NCBI GenBank assembly: GCA_009760855.2
Contig: WPIO01000172.1
Span: 567,001 to 631,000, forward strand
DNA: 64,000 nt
Reading direction: 5' to 3'
Source of the DNA: Cristatella mucedo
Lineage: Eukaryota > Bryozoa > Phylactolaemata > Cristatellidae
The notes beneath the pieces were generated by a model. That model was not told where the DNA came from and ran no database searches. It saw only the letters and a list, made by a program, of their open reading frames with translations. Of the stretch, positions 23,470 through 36,968 are shown in pieces; within the stretch, counting starts at the first letter, position 1, and every line of letters begins with the position of its first letter. Made by a program: the position numbers and the translations under genes.

Positions 23470-24515
23470 AATAACAGTAATAATAGTACACTTGACAAAA
23501 CGCTCTCAGAGAAGTCAATCTCTCTCTAGGCGACGAGTTTACATATGCTGCAAAGGAAATACGGTCGAATGGTGAGTGGTATCATGCTTGATAAACAACA
23601 TGAATAACATGGTTAGGGGTGACATGCAGAGGTTCAGAATGCATGTGCGGTTAGTGGTACCCACTAAATACTATTAATAATAGGGGCTTTTTAAAGCGCT
23701 TTTTAAATGTGGTCAAGTCAGGGGATATTGTTATGGAATTCGGTAGTGAGTTCTGGACTTTAAGAGCATATAAACTACATGCACGGTCTTCAAAGGACTT
23801 TAGGTTTGTACACAGTTTGTGCACATAGCTAAACAGTTGGATTTCGAAAAGCGGGCGGTGCGAGGCCTATCCTGGTGTGGAAGTAGATCTGAGAGATAGG
23901 CTGGAGCCAGAGAATGAAGGGACCTAAAAGGAAGCGATAAGACCTTGAATTCGATCCGTCTCTTGACTGGTAGCCAGTGCAGTTCTGCAAGAAGTGGTGT
24001 GATGTGGCAACTGCGACGCTCACGATTGGAAAGACAAGCTGCAGAGTTTTGCACCAGCCGCAAGCGCCTGATTGCACATGCCGGTAGGCCAGCAAGCAGT
24101 GAGTTACAAAAGTCAAGACGGGATTTCACAAATGCTGGTATCCTTATGTAAGCAAGCTGGACAATTACCGCTGTTATGTAGCTCTAAGTGGGCAGACTTG
24201 ATCGTGGAGCTAATGTGGTCACCCAACGAGAGGTCAGTGTGGAACACGACACTTAGATTCCGTGTGGCTTCAACAGGCAATACGCTGACAGAGCCGATAT
24301 TTAGCACTTGTCTTTTAGAGATCTTAATCCTACTTGATTTGCTCGTAACAAGTAAGTTGGTTTTATCCTCATTCAATTTAAGAAAATTTGCTGAAATCCG
24401 TGTGAGGATGTCATCAATACATGCAGCAAGTGAGTTGAGAGAATTTGAGGTGGTCGAAGGCTAGGAGCGATCAAAGCAAAGGTATAAATGAGTGTCATGA
24501 GCATAGAAGCGAAGG
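23470..24515 (-). mobile_element. LINE-A, 5'-truncated
   Basis: The tail aataacagtaataatag (23,470-23,490) and the reverse-complement stem-loop are followed by the 3' UTR with a deletion near 23,655. The C-terminal block (open frame 24,129-23,800) and the KISKRQVLNIGS-containing block (24,376-24,113) follow, to the region just after YADD. The two open pieces are in different frames. Confidence 0.88.
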
Positions 24516-25272
<757 letters not shown>

Positions 25273-25442
25273 CTACACATGACTGCATTCCTATCAAGGT
25301 CGTCGCACACCCGACGAAATGCTGGCTCTGACGAGTGATTAGCTCTAAATCCAGACTGGTTCTGACTAGCAAGGTGAGAAGTTTCAATATATCAGTTCAG
25401 CCGGTTGGCCACGACTCATTCCAGTGTCTTCACGGGCACAGC
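25273..25442 (-). mobile_element. LINE-A RT fragment
   Basis: The sequence corresponds to the RT fingers/palm upstream of motif A: aatgctggctctgacgagtgattagctctaaatccagactgg matches the QSGFRANNSTESAL block of the best copy. The GA tract replaces what should follow. Confidence 0.85.
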
Positions 25443-26225
25443 TAAAACATTTTAATGCCATTTCTAATAATAATTTCTAATTTCTAATTTCATAATGCCA
25501 TTTCCTCTGTAGGCACAAAGTTTTACAATGACAAGTAGCTGAACGCGACTTTCGGCAGTCTTAGAGTAGTAGACGGAAATCGAAGAGGGTCCTATACCCA
25601 GTCACTCAAATTTAAAGGAGATTCTAACTGCGACAGCCTGGCCGGGCACATTACTTTCCAAATTTATGATAGGACTAGATTTCCCATTACTTGTGAGTTT
25701 GCGTAGTAATTCCCCAATTTTTAGAATACGTTGACAGTCGTATCATTCAAATGAAAGCGACAGCAACACTACCAACCAGCTGCCAGGATTCAGAGAGGCG
25801 TGTTCTGCTGAAACGCAAGGACTATAAATCCAGCAATAGTAGGAGTTATGTGGCCCACCTGTCTCTCAAAAGCACATTTATTAATAATGTACACAGACCA
25901 ATAGAACGAACGGCATAAACATTGACACACAAATAAATCGCAAACGATCTATTGCTTTATGGAACATAGCAGCCGTGTTGACCTTCTCATAACCTGTACA
26001 AGTCAAGGTCGTGCATAGTACTGATAGTCAGCCGAATATGGCTTTATCATCAAATCAAGCAATTCAATACCAGTCACTCTAGCAATATGGAAAACCCCAG
26101 GAATGATTTAGGACCTCGGCTCTACGTTCCGCACGATGAAAACAAAATGTATACAATAATTGACATCTCAAAATTTTGACTTTCATCATGATCACACTTC
26201 AAGGACATTTTGCGACAAGCACATC
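25443..26225. other. Unassigned sequence
   Basis: No recognised feature, apart from a short local duplication of taatttctaa near 25,467-25,490. Confidence 0.4.
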
Positions 26226-26227
26226 AT

Positions 26228-27597
26228 GTGCAAATAATGTAATGCAATGTATCACCGTCTGTAACTCCACAAACCCATAAAGACTAGTCTACAAGTACCT
26301 CGCACAAACCTCAAATCCTTTGGAGGCCGTGCATTTAGTACGTATGCTCCTAAAGCCTAGAACTCCCTCCCGACCTGCGTCACAACATCCCCTGACCTGA
26401 CCAAATCAAAAGAGAACTTAAAAACACGCCTATTTAGGACAGCATTTAGTTGTTTCATGTGATTCGTCCTTCATGTGCTTATGTGTGCTGACACTGTGCA
26501 GCCTGCCACAAACCATATTTGCATGCTGAACCTGTGCATATCACCCCTAACCATGTTATTAATTTATCAAGCATGATTTTATTTACCATTCAATTGCATT
26601 TCCCTTTGCAGCAAATTTAAAGCGCCTAGAGAGAGAGATTTATCTGAGGACGCTTTACCAAGTGCATTATTAGTAATATTGTAAGCCAGAGAGGTTTGTA
26701 TAGCACATTCACAGCCTAAGCAGCATTCGGTAGCCGACAGACTTCGTCTCACAATACAAAGAGAAATTGGCAAGCGAAGCGGAGTCAGGAGAGCTGTTGA
26801 GGTAGTGAGTAGCATGGCAACAGGCTCAGGACTGCTGAAAGGGTGAGCCATAGTCGGCAGTAGGAGAGTAGTTGTCGTTGCGTAAGAATTGTGGAAGCGA
26901 GTTCCACAGTCTAGGACCTGCACAGCTAAAGCTTCTGTCGCCAACGGTCTTTAAGCGGAGGAATGGGACAGCTAATTTATTGTCCACACAGCACCTGAGG
27001 GCGCGAACAGGCTGAAACGAATGCAGCAGTTCAGCAAGGTATAAAGGAGCCTAGCCGTGGCGGGCCTGTGTGGTCAGCGTAAGAACTTTGCTCTGTATCC
27101 GTTGCTCAACCGCCATCCACGCTAGCGCTTTTAGCAAAGGAGACTAGTGCTCAAACCTCTGGGACTTGAATACTTGGATTTCAGCCATATCAATATCTAG
27201 CAACAGTGGCCTAGTTGCTTTCTTTGGTAGCCCAGAAAAAAGGGAACTACAATTATCAAACCAAGACCGAACTACGGAGGTAGTTGAATTTCTGCAAGCC
27301 ACTGCTGAAGACGGCTCTTAATTTTGGATATGGATCGCACGTGATGGCTAGCTGTAGAAGCAGTCATCCGAATGAAGCTTTTAAAATTAATGCAGCTTTC
27401 GAAAACGACACCTATATTTCGAGCACGTGGTGATGGTCGCACACAAGTATTACCTATTAGAAGAGCAAAGTCTTTTAATTCACCCACACACTTAGGGTGT
27501 CCTATGAGCAGGATTTCGGTTTAATCGTCATTAAGTTTCAAGAAGTTTTTCGACATCCATGATCGAATGTCGGCAAGGCCATGGTTTTACTTTGGAC
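26228..27597 (-). mobile_element. LINE-B, 5'-truncated, interrupted by LINE-A
   Basis: The 3' end (aatgtaatgcaatgtatcaccgtctg) is at the left. After an inserted LINE-A (26,284-26,685) the element resumes at about 26,690 and runs to about 27,597. Recognisable blocks are CGTRFHNS/GPRLWNSL-equivalent near 26,885-26,925, the NKLAVPFLRLK block near 26,940-26,985, and the ARNIGVVFESCI block with RMTASTASHHVRSISKI (open frame 27,487-27,272). About 14 bp of LINE-B is missing at the LINE-A insertion point. Several stops are present. Confidence 0.88.
26284..26685 (+). mobile_element. LINE-A insertion nested in LINE-B
   Basis: A 5'-truncated copy starts at the LEIPRTNLKS block (tctacaagtacctcgcac) and includes the 3' UTR, stem-loop (26,620-26,655) and tail attattagtaatatt. 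LINE-B 3'-UTR sequence lies on both sides (cataaagact | gagaggtttgtatag), so LINE-A is the younger insertion here. Confidence 0.9.
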
Positions 27598-27599
27598 TC

Positions 27600-28425
27600 A
27601 GCGGAATGGTATATGTAATGATAATTGAGGCTTTAAACTGCCAATTTTAGGTCAATTTATCGTGAATTCGGGTATCAGCCTGGGTTATTGTTGTAGATTG
27701 CCATTTATTGTTCGTTATTTTAGGTGTTTGATTGGGTTGAAAGGATGTGATTGCACTTTCAACACACTTCGCTGAGACAGGTAAGATAAAGTTGGTCTTC
27801 ACCCAGTCACTTTACAGTAATTAGGGTTGGATTATATTGAATTCCTGCGTTTGCCTGGGTCATTGCCATCGATTGCAATGCATTGCATATGATTGGACGG
27901 CCAGAGCTGGTGAAAAGGGTGGAAATTATGTATGCATCAATGAGATGTGACATGTAATGAGAAGGGGAGCTTTGTGCAGCCGATTTCTCGTCGATTTGCC
28001 ACGGATTGCAGCATTAGTCCATGCGATTGCTGTCGATTGCCGTGTATTGTTGATAATTGAGGTGCAAAATAGCTCGAACATCCTATGATTTCACTTTATA
28101 CACAAAGAAATGTGAGACAAGATGACAATTTGCACTTCATGAAGCCAATTTGTGGTCAACTTGCCACGGGTTTTAGCGGATCGCTGCTTCAACCAGAGCC
28201 GTTGCCATAGATTGCCAGTGATCTTACGCGAAACATTGCTCGAAATGATGCGATTGAAGTTAACCAGTGTGTTTTGCAACGTGCATGGAATATTAAAGCA
28301 TCGCCAAACCGATTTAGCACCTTTTGTATCGGATTGCTGTAAATTGAGGTGTTGGCCCGGGCCACTGAATTTGATTGCAGTGCTTTGCTGCCGAACGCTC
28401 AAGACTATTGTATTAAAATTGCCTG
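27600..28425. repeat. Diverged tandem array, ~170-bp monomer
   Basis: A gattgc anchor preceded by a ccattgccatc-like motif recurs at 27,696, 27,871, 28,035, 28,210 and 28,373. The spacings are 175, 164, 175 and 163 bp, which suggests a dimeric unit of about 339 bp. Other positions also repeat, for example catgtaatga / gtaatgataattgagg, cagccgattt / gccaatttt / aaaccgattt, and gatttcacttta / gattgcactttc. Monomers are strongly diverged. The array lies between a truncated LINE-B and a LINE-A tail. A satellite relic is the likeliest reading. Confidence 0.7.
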
Positions 28426-28987
28426 ATAATAATAATAATAATTATTATAATAATAAGGGATTTTACGAAGTTATAAAGTGGCTCATAGAAATCTATCTCT
28501 TTCTCCGTGATTAGATATGAGGCAAAGGGAAAGCGATTTAATGGTGAGTAATACCATGCTTGATAAACAACGTGACTAACAAGGTTTGGGGTGACATGCA
28601 CAGGGCCAGCATGCAAGTGTGGTTAGTGAAAGCGTGCCCAGTGTCAGCACGAATAAGTACATCAAAGACAAATCACAGGGACCCACTGAATGCTGTCCTA
28701 AATTGATGCGTTTTCAAGTTCTTTTTAAATGTGGTAATTTGGCAGGGGATGTTGTGTCACAAATCGGGAGCGAGTTCCAGGCTTCGGGTACATGCGAACC
28801 AAATGCACGGTCTCGAAAGAATTTGAGGTTTGTACGAGGTATCGGTAAACTGCTCAATTCTGGAAACCAGGTGGTACGATGCTTGGCCTGTTGGGGGAGT
28901 AGATCTGAGACATAGGCTGGAGCCGAAGAATGAAGTGACCTTAAAGTGAGCGACGAAACCTTGAAATAAATCCATCGCTTTTATTGG
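28426..28987 (-). mobile_element. LINE-A 3' fragment
   Basis: It begins with an unusually long TAA/TTA tail (28,426-28,456), then a damaged stem-loop in which the inner part (atctatctctttctccgtg) is kept. The 3' UTR and the C-terminal block follow, to about 28,985 (aaccttgaaataaatccatcg). Confidence 0.87.
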
Positions 28988-30200
28988 ATTGTGGTAATTC
29001 AGTGAATCCCCAAAGACGCAGTTATATGGATTAATGAATATCCAGCATCCGTTGAAGAAGTGTTGAAATCTTGCTTCCATGTTCCCAGCATGCTCAGCTT
29101 CGCTTACGGACGCAGTTACAATATTGTCCAGGAACAGAAATCAGAAATTCCGTCCTTGGGTCAGCTGGTCGACGACACCCTGAAAGCTCCGAGCTGCATT
29201 CCTGAGGCTGAAGCTCGTGCTCGTGGATTGGTATCGGGCTGTAAGTGCCGCAGCGTCTGATAGGCCGCCACAGACAGGTAGGGGTCGTCCTCTGCTCATT
29301 CAGCTCCCGTCCACTTCCTTCACAGAGGGTTTCACCACCCTCTCACAGAGCTAGCGAGGACGTTGTGATTGAGTGGGTTTAGGGATGTCCTCAGGGTGAA
29401 TGGCTTTGGCGATATATATGCACAATATGGATTTTAAAAGGACTGCATCTTGCAGAGTGGAGCAGATGCGAAATCGTGTAACAGTGGTACGGGATAACAG
29501 TCGTGCTTAGTGATGTAACATAATGTGCCGTATATACATTTATAACTTCACTAAGCCACAAATACTATTTAAGTGATATCCAGGATCGGTTTTTTGCAGT
29601 GCATTCACAAGCTAAATGGCATTTGGTGATGCCCTTCAAGGCAGGATAGTCTCTAAAAGGGCAATATTGTCGCCGACATTTTTCGGTGTTGAATGGAGAA
29701 GGCTGGTGTACTCGCTCTCAGGCGGCTTTATAATCCCTAGCTATAGCTTGTGCTCGAATTTGGCAGGAGCTACTCTCAGGCAGTCCGGAGCCGGCTGTAC
29801 CGGAGCAAGAGCCACTAGGCGGGCCTATGGAACAGCCATGCGGTGGCGAACCGGCCCAGAAATCACGGGTTGGGCGATGCTTGTCAATCGGCGAGGCAAA
29901 GGTTCGTAATAAGTGCATAGAGTCGTAGGAATGGAACCGATTAGGCACAATCAGTGAAATAAGCTGCACTACTTTCTAAGCTTAGTGCGACCAGAGAGCG
30001 GCCCTCGAGGTAGGGGTCAACAATGCTATTGGTTGACAGTGATTCCGAAATGAAGGAGAAAATCAGAGCCAATCGCCGACGCTGTATACCATTGGTTACT
30101 GATAAAACTCGAGAGAAACTTCGACGTATATCTAAGCTCCAATTGAAGAGGCGGTATTTCGAAATCAAAGAGCCATTGGTGGCCTGCAGATAAGAAAGGC
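28988..30200. other. Unassigned, partly GC-rich region
   Basis: Open frames at 29,060-29,260 and 29,616-29,909 (plus) have no recognised domain. The 29,657-29,693 stretch repeats 2,127-2,163. No feature is called with confidence. Confidence 0.35.
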
Positions 30201-30201
30201 A

Positions 30202-30300
30202 GGGCGTCCCAATTAGGTAGGCGTCCCAATTAATTAGGCGTCCCAATTAGGTAGGCATCCCAATTAGGTAGGCGTCCCAATTAGGTAGGCGTCCCAATTA
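30202..30300. repeat. 17-bp minisatellite
   Basis: Six head-to-tail units of gtaggcgtcccaattag (one with gcatccc, one one base longer with attaggcg). No unique spacers lie between units, so it is not a CRISPR array. The high unit identity indicates recent expansion. Confidence 0.95.
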
Positions 30301-30691
30301 TGAGGGAATAGGCTCACGGCCGAGCCTAGTCCATAAGGAAGTGCATGACGGCATAGTGGTCATGCACGAAATAGAGGCGGCCAAATTCGTTCCCCGTCTA
30401 TAAAGCTGCCAGGGTTAACAGCCCGGCGTGTCGTTCGAAGGCAACTTGCCGCCCGGTCGGCCCTGGAAAGCCTCGTCTCCAAATCGGGAGTCATTCGGAG
30501 CCATTCTCCCCCATGCTCACAGCCCCCCATAGACTGCACCAACCTCAAGCTCAGACCTTATCAATTTCAGCTTCATACCAATGGCTTATTACTCTGTTCA
30601 GCACCAGGAAGCAATGATCTGCATGCAGCTGCTCGAAGACAGACATTACCGTTAGGCTGTCCGTCACGAGGAGGTCACCTCTCGAGGTAGG

Positions 30692-30693
<2 letters not shown>
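30301..30693. other. Unassigned spacer
   Basis: Moderately GC-rich sequence without a recognised feature. Confidence 0.4.
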
Positions 30694-31455
<762 letters not shown>

Positions 31456-31456
31456 G

Positions 31457-31545
31457 TAATAATAATAAAAATAATGCGCTTGATAAAGCACCCTCAAATA
31501 ACTCAATCTCTTCCTATGTGCTTTATATTTGTAACGTAACAACCT
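31457..31545 (-). mobile_element. LINE-A 3'-terminal remnant
   Basis: Reverse-complement tail (taataataaaaataatgcgc), stem-loop arms (ttgataaagcaccctc and ctatgtgctttatatttg) and nothing further. Confidence 0.75.
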
Positions 31546-32132
31546 GGTAGCCATGCGATTTCAATTTCCTTTCACAGTAGCTTTGAGACGACTGAAAGTT
31601 AAAGAGCAAGAGGTGTCTGCTTTCAAATGTAAACGCACATTGTCACTAAATCATGACTAAATTTGGAGACGACCGTTTTTGTGTGCACCAAGTGGTTGTG
31701 TTCTTGGCTGCTATTGGCGAGAGGAGCGGTAATGAGAGCAGTTGCATCACCGAAGAAAGTCCTGGTACACTCTCGCACAGAGCAGTTCTTCTCGTTCGGC
31801 GAGCACCGTAAGCCTTGTGTGACTGGAACTCTTACAGTGTATTTCGCTCGTTTGGATTCAGCCGCCAAAGGCAGAACTAGCGGCTACCTTACCTTACAGC
31901 TACAGCTACCGCTACCTATGCAATCTATGATTGCATCTTATTGCAGCCTCTATCCTTTATACACGCTGTGGATTGATTGAGACTCCAATATGATTAAGCA
32001 GCTGTGAAAATTGTGAAGTGGTAAATGTTCGCATTGTTTCGCTGAGTGCTAACAATGTCGAGTGACTTGTATAGGGTATGCATGCATGCTTTTCAATTGC
32101 GTATATGTGCGTACATGCCTGCATGTGTGTAT

Positions 32133-32138
<6 letters not shown>
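31546..32138. other. Unassigned sequence
   Basis: An open frame (31,663-31,980, plus) is present without recognised domain. A short ctacagctaccgctacc reiteration lies near 31,900. Confidence 0.35.

Positions 32139-32175
<37 letters not shown>
32139..32175. repeat. (GT)n microsatellite
   Basis: A pure GT run of 37 bp, flanked on the left by imperfect tgtgtatgtgtgag. Confidence 0.97.
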
Positions 32176-32179
<4 letters not shown>

Positions 32180-32404
32180 CCAGTGTGTGGGTGCACTTGG
32201 GAGCACTGAGAATAGGCCGTGTGTCAATGAGAGGATGGATGCATGTGGTGCAGGCTCCCACGAGTGAATTTAGACATCGATAGGAATACGAGGATTACTG
32301 GTGGATACTACTGTTAGATCTTACAAATCAATCCTAGCAAAAGCAGAGTCTAGCTTTTACAAACATTGCTGAATCACAGATGCACAATCTAAAACTTCTG
32401 ATGT

Positions 32405-34110
32405 TTACGATCGACCGTTTCGTTAATTGCTCACACATTAGCTCCTTATCCAGTGTTTCTCTTGTAGATCTAGCTGGTTTCTTCCGTAGCTTCTTTGTCT
32501 ACAAGATTTTCATGACCAGAGAATCCGTCCCTAGGGTGGTAGTGTCACCTCCAAACTCACGTCCTCAATTGCTCGAACCACCTCGATGTCTACATTCATA
32601 GAGGCCGCGAGTGACGTCATCTGGAAGTTATCTCCCAATAAAAGAAGAAAATTTGTCCTCTACACACTATTCCTACTGCCCTAATTCTAGGATGCATAGA
32701 TCTGCTGCTGCCATGAATTATTATGTAACATCGCGAATGAGTGATTAGATTCAGGAAATTACCCAGCATATTTCAAAAAGGCCGTAGTCACGACAGTTGC
32801 AAGGATAACTACATTAAGACGACATGGCCAGCTGTTGCTTAGTCTCCCCTCTACCTTTTCTACCGAAGGCACTGAAACGAATTGTGGCAAATAAGGTGAA
32901 CTCGAATGTACTTAAAATTTAAACCTAGCACGTAAGTTTCAATTTGGTTTAAGAGCTATTCACTAAACGGAGTCAGCATTGATGGGAGTAAATAATTACC
33001 ATCCTAGGAATGGTAACTTAGGAAGCGTATCTCTGCTCGTTTCTCTCTATCTGTCGGTAGCTTTTGATACTATAGATTACCAAATCCTTCTCATGTGCCT
33101 CTAACCTAGCTCGGTCATTATTGGCACAGAGCTACTGGTTTTATCTTAGCGGGCAACCTCAGTACCTTGATGTAAATGACCATCGAAGAAAAAACTGAAG
33201 TACGGTGTACTTCAGGGCTCGCGGCTTAGTCCACCTCTTTCACGGTCTATACTCTTACTTTATAGTTGTGAACAACAAGCACAATCTAAGCTTTTATTTC
33301 CATGCAGATGACACCCAGGTGCACCTTTGCTTTAATCCCTTCCAGCCTTAGATCATGGTAAATTCTCTCTATCGTATTGCTGCATTCAGTAACTGCTACA
33401 ACTCAAGCTTGATTTGACAGGGATTTGACATCAAATTGTCGATGCACTCGTATCACCACGTCTTGAATTCTGAAACTCATTACTTTCTGGTCTACTGGCC
33501 TGTGCAATCAGAAGCTTATATGGGGTGCAAAACTGTGCGACTAATCACTTCAGTCATGAGCGTTGCAGTGGCCACATCACACTGCTTCTAGCCGACCTGA
33601 ACAGGTTCACGTTTTTGTCACTCACATTGGGTCCTTCGATTCTTTGTCTCCAGCCTACAATCAGATCTACTCACAACCAGGCTAAGCATCGTGCCATGTG
33701 CTTTTCTGAATCTAACCATTTACCTATACCTCGTTGGAACTTCAAATGGATTGGAGACCGTGCCTTCAGGTCGCATGCTTTTAAAGACCTGAATATCACA
33801 TTCGGCTAGCATTACGACACCTCTGACCTGAAGGCATTGAAAACAAAGCTACAATGCATCCGTTGGTCACAGGATGTAGAGGGTCGATGTGGTTTGTCCT
33901 TCGTGAGCTTATGTGTGCTGACACTGTGCATGCTGCCACTAACCACGTTGTCACGTTGACCCTGTGCATCTCACCACTAACCATGTTATCCTTGTTGACA
34001 TTGAGCGATCTACAACTAACTATTCAATCATGCTTCCATTTTCAGCATATACAAAGTAGCTACCAAGAGATTTAGTTCCCTGAGGGCACCACGTCAAACT
34101 TAGTATTACT
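32405..34110 (+). mobile_element. LINE-A, long but heavily decayed
   Basis: This is the second longest LINE-A copy and the only plus-strand one reaching upstream of the RT. The order along it is: the pre-RT linker (ttcttccgtagcttctttgt, near 32,485), RT motif A (gcttttgatactatagattac, 33,060-33,080), the PQG block (33,200-33,220), a YADD equivalent changed to HADD (catgcagatgac, 33,301-33,312), the C-terminal block, the 3' UTR and a decayed stem-loop (about 34,050-34,095). Stops and indels occur throughout. Its decay compared with the copy at 40,095-42,108 shows that LINE-A has been active over a long period. Confidence 0.88.
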
Positions 34111-34346
34111 CTTCTGACCTCCTGACATAGAGCTTTGTTTTGCTTTTGTGTTTGCTCTAACGAGCATTCGTGTTCGTCGCAGAATTCTTCCGAAAACTGA
34201 AGTTCTTGCGAACATCGTACACGGAAACGATGCAACTAAGACCAGTTTGAAGTTATTGTGATTTTTATTTAAGCGTAGTGCGTAATAAATCACGTGGCTG
34301 TGGATATCTAAACGCTTATTGCTTTGGGCTGCTGGGTCTATTCTAT
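34111..34346. other. Unassigned spacer
   Basis: No recognised feature between two plus-strand LINE-A copies. Confidence 0.4.
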
Positions 34347-34389
34347 GATTCGACAGGAGATATGCTGCCTGCATGTCTCCTGTCGAATC
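34347..34389. repeat. Foldback palindrome at the LINE-A 5' junction
   Basis: Perfect 14-bp arms, gattcgacaggaga and tctcctgtcgaatc, flank a 15-bp loop. The right arm is normal LINE-A sequence. The left arm and loop are the reverse complement of the LINE-A segment that should lie there, so the 5' truncation point carries a short inversion. Confidence 0.9.
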
Positions 34390-35252
34390 AGCTCGAAATC
34401 TAGGTGTCATATTCCAAAGCGACTTCTCGTTAGACGACGATATCAGCTCCACAGTCAAACCTGCCTATTTCCGGCTTCATAACATTGCTAAAATTCAGGC
34501 TTGTTTAGATAAGGATATCACGTCTAAGCTGGTCCATGCATTCATGACATCTCGTCTCAACTTCTGTAACTCACTGCTTACTGGCCTACCAGCATATGCT
34601 ATCAGGCGATTGCAGCTGGTGCAAAACTCTGCAGCTAGGCTTGTCTGTTATGAACGTCACAGTTGCCACATAACTCCACATCTCGCCGACCTAGACAAGC
34701 TACCAGTCAAGCAACGGATTGACTTCAAGGTTTTGTCGCTCACTTTTAGGTCCCTTCATTCTATGGCTCCAGCCTATCTCTCCGACATATTCCCCCATTA
34801 GGCCAAGCATCGTACCACTTGCGTTTTGGAATCCATCAGACTACAAATACCCTGCACGAACCTCAAATCCTTTGGAGACCGTGCATTCAGTTCGTATGCT
34901 CCCAAAGCCTGGAACTTCCTCCCAACCTGCGTCAGAACATCCCCTGACCTGACCACATTCAAAAAGAATTTAAGAACACACCTATTTAGGACAGCATTTA
35001 GTGGGTCCCTGTGATTCGTCCTTGATGTATTTATGCATGCTGACACAGTGCATGCTGCCACTAATCACATTTGCATGCTGAAGCTGTGCAAGTCACCCCT
35101 AACCACCTTATTCATTTTGTTTGTTTTTCAAGCATGATTTTACTCACCATTCAATCGCATTTTCCTTTGCAGCAAATGTATATTGCCAAGAGAGAGAGAT
35201 CGAGTTCTCTGAGAGCGCTTTATCAAGTGCATTATGTATTACTAATAATATT
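34347..35252 (+). mobile_element. LINE-A, 5'-truncated, well conserved
   Basis: An open frame of 142 codons (34,373-34,801) reads from the SPVESARNLGVIF block through LLTGLPAYAIRRL to the AYLSDI block, then shifts. The C-terminal block, 3' UTR and stem-loop (35,183-35,222) follow, ending in a short TA-rich tail. It is one of the better preserved copies. Confidence 0.92.
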
Positions 35253-36480
35253 TTTGGAGACGGCTGGCAGCAGCTATGCTGTGGGCAGGACACACACATG
35301 CACAGAGCTGCTATACGTGCGCTCGCACTGGTATCCCTTAAAAAGCAGGCAGGACAATAGTAATCAAAATAATTTTAAAGAGTGCTGGTTTCAACAGGTA
35401 TTCATATTCACAATAGATATTTCACAAATATTCATTTACAGTATTTTATAAGAGAAAACACATACATAGTCTAACTCAAATCTCGCCTCAGTTTCTTGCA
35501 AACTTTTAAATAAAATTGGAAATGTTATAATTACAAAGAAAGACTTAATATAGGCTAATTCTGTTATCCTGTTTGTTACTTGGAGGCTCAGGGTGTATGC
35601 AATTGTGTGAAGTTTTATCTCCAACTAGGACCGTTGTGGGTAGGTTACTGATGCTTTAGGTATAAGCATTAAGGTCCAACGATTAATTGAGGTGCACTTC
35701 GAAACAGCTAACATTTTCAAAATAGTAGTCACAACGCTGTGGTTTGAACATCAAATTATACAACATGGTGTCAAAGGTTAACTCAAGGAATTTCATGCAA
35801 TAGTCGAGTTCCTGCTCAATTTAGCTGGAGGAGGCACGCTGCCATAACCTAATAGGAAAGTGGAAAACTGGTGTCTGAAAGCTTAAAGATCCTCGAGATT
35901 GTTTCAGCTTGCGTCCCTCCACTGACTTCTGCCACTAATTTAGGCACACACAGTGCACTAAGTGCTAGTATCACTGCTGTGCCCAGCGACGTCTTTTCAC
36001 AGTACTGCTTCTCTGCATGTTCAATCAGTACACGTGGGCTGTCGTAGGGCAGTGAATTTTGTGAGAGGTGATGCTGGTAGGCAGAGTACCTACTTCCACG
36101 ATACCCTCAGGTGGCTCATAAATACATCAAATCAGTTAAATCTCAAGAACTGAAGAAACACTTCAGTCGGGTAGTGCAGAGCTATAGGCTAAACTGAGGG
36201 AGCGTGAGCATTGCAATATTTATAGGTCGAAAGTAGGATTAGAACCTAACTTGCTGTCCAAAAGGCAGCCTACGGATGTGGGGATTGCCAATGCACGTGC
36301 AATTAAAAAATATTCTAGTCATTTCTCTTTTTTCTTTCGGTTATTATTTGTGTATTCGAAGCAACTTGCTGCTGTGAAGCCCTTTACACTTTTGGTTCGA
36401 AGCATTTTTTACATGACAGAAACACATGAAAAGCAACTTGCTGACTTTAGAAATGTCAGAAGTGTCGTTACCCAGTTGTA
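35253..36480. other. Unassigned region
   Basis: About 1.2 kb without recognised repeats or exons. Confidence 0.4.
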
Positions 36481-36618
36481 AATAATTCATTTTTATAGCA
36501 TCATAAGATAATTTGACTTCCATTCAGGCGCTTCACATGTGCTACGGGGCTCGAGCCCACGACCTCGGCCACACGCTGATCGTGGCGAGCACCCAATCCA
36601 CTGATCTAACCTAGCTCA
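36481..36618 (-). mobile_element. SINE-S copy
   Basis: This is a reverse-strand copy of the tRNA-derived SINE described at 51,387-51,542. Visible parts are the 3' end (aataattcatttttatagc), the gcgcttcacatgtgc block, the box-B-like ggggctcgagccca and the box-A-like region degraded at 36,590-36,618. The inner stem-loop has lost its ttctct arm. Confidence 0.82.
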
Positions 36619-36967
36619 ATTCGTCGATATACAGGTTGACTGCTAGCATTGACTGCGTAAGCAGATGCAGCTAAGACGTGTTTAAAGCGTACAGCTTTTT
36701 CTGTTTGGTGGGAGTCTGCAACCAATTAAACAATTATCACTATATCAATGCTTGACGCTTTTGCCCACTGCTCCGTCGACATCGAAAGTGCCTATAAATT
36801 AATGAATTAGATTAAGCTAGATTAAAAAAATTGTATTAAGGTCTCTGAGGGCACTATATAAAATAATTTTTTTTTATTAGTACTACTCTATCGGCCCAAA
36901 ACCCTATGGTTCGATGCCTCCCGGCTCGGCTACTACCTAGCTGATTAATACTGGCCTTACTATTAGG
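36619..36967. other. Unassigned spacer with a decayed LINE-A/SINE-like tail
   Basis: The stretch aaggtctctgagggcactatataaaata (36,838-36,866), followed by a T-rich run, resembles the shared 3' terminal sequence. The rest is unassigned. Confidence 0.45.
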
Positions 36968-36968
36968 T

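Noticed and set aside
29060-29260. Ty3-like retrotransposon pol fragment
   Set aside because: The GC-rich frame looked coding, but no RT, RNase H, protease or integrase motif could be identified on either strand.
30202-30300. CRISPR array
   Set aside because: The units are directly adjacent without unique spacers, and the genome is eukaryotic.
32049-32261. His/Thr-rich and Cys/Val-rich frames over the GT and CA tracts (also 39,165-39,446)
   Set aside because: Simple-repeat artefacts.
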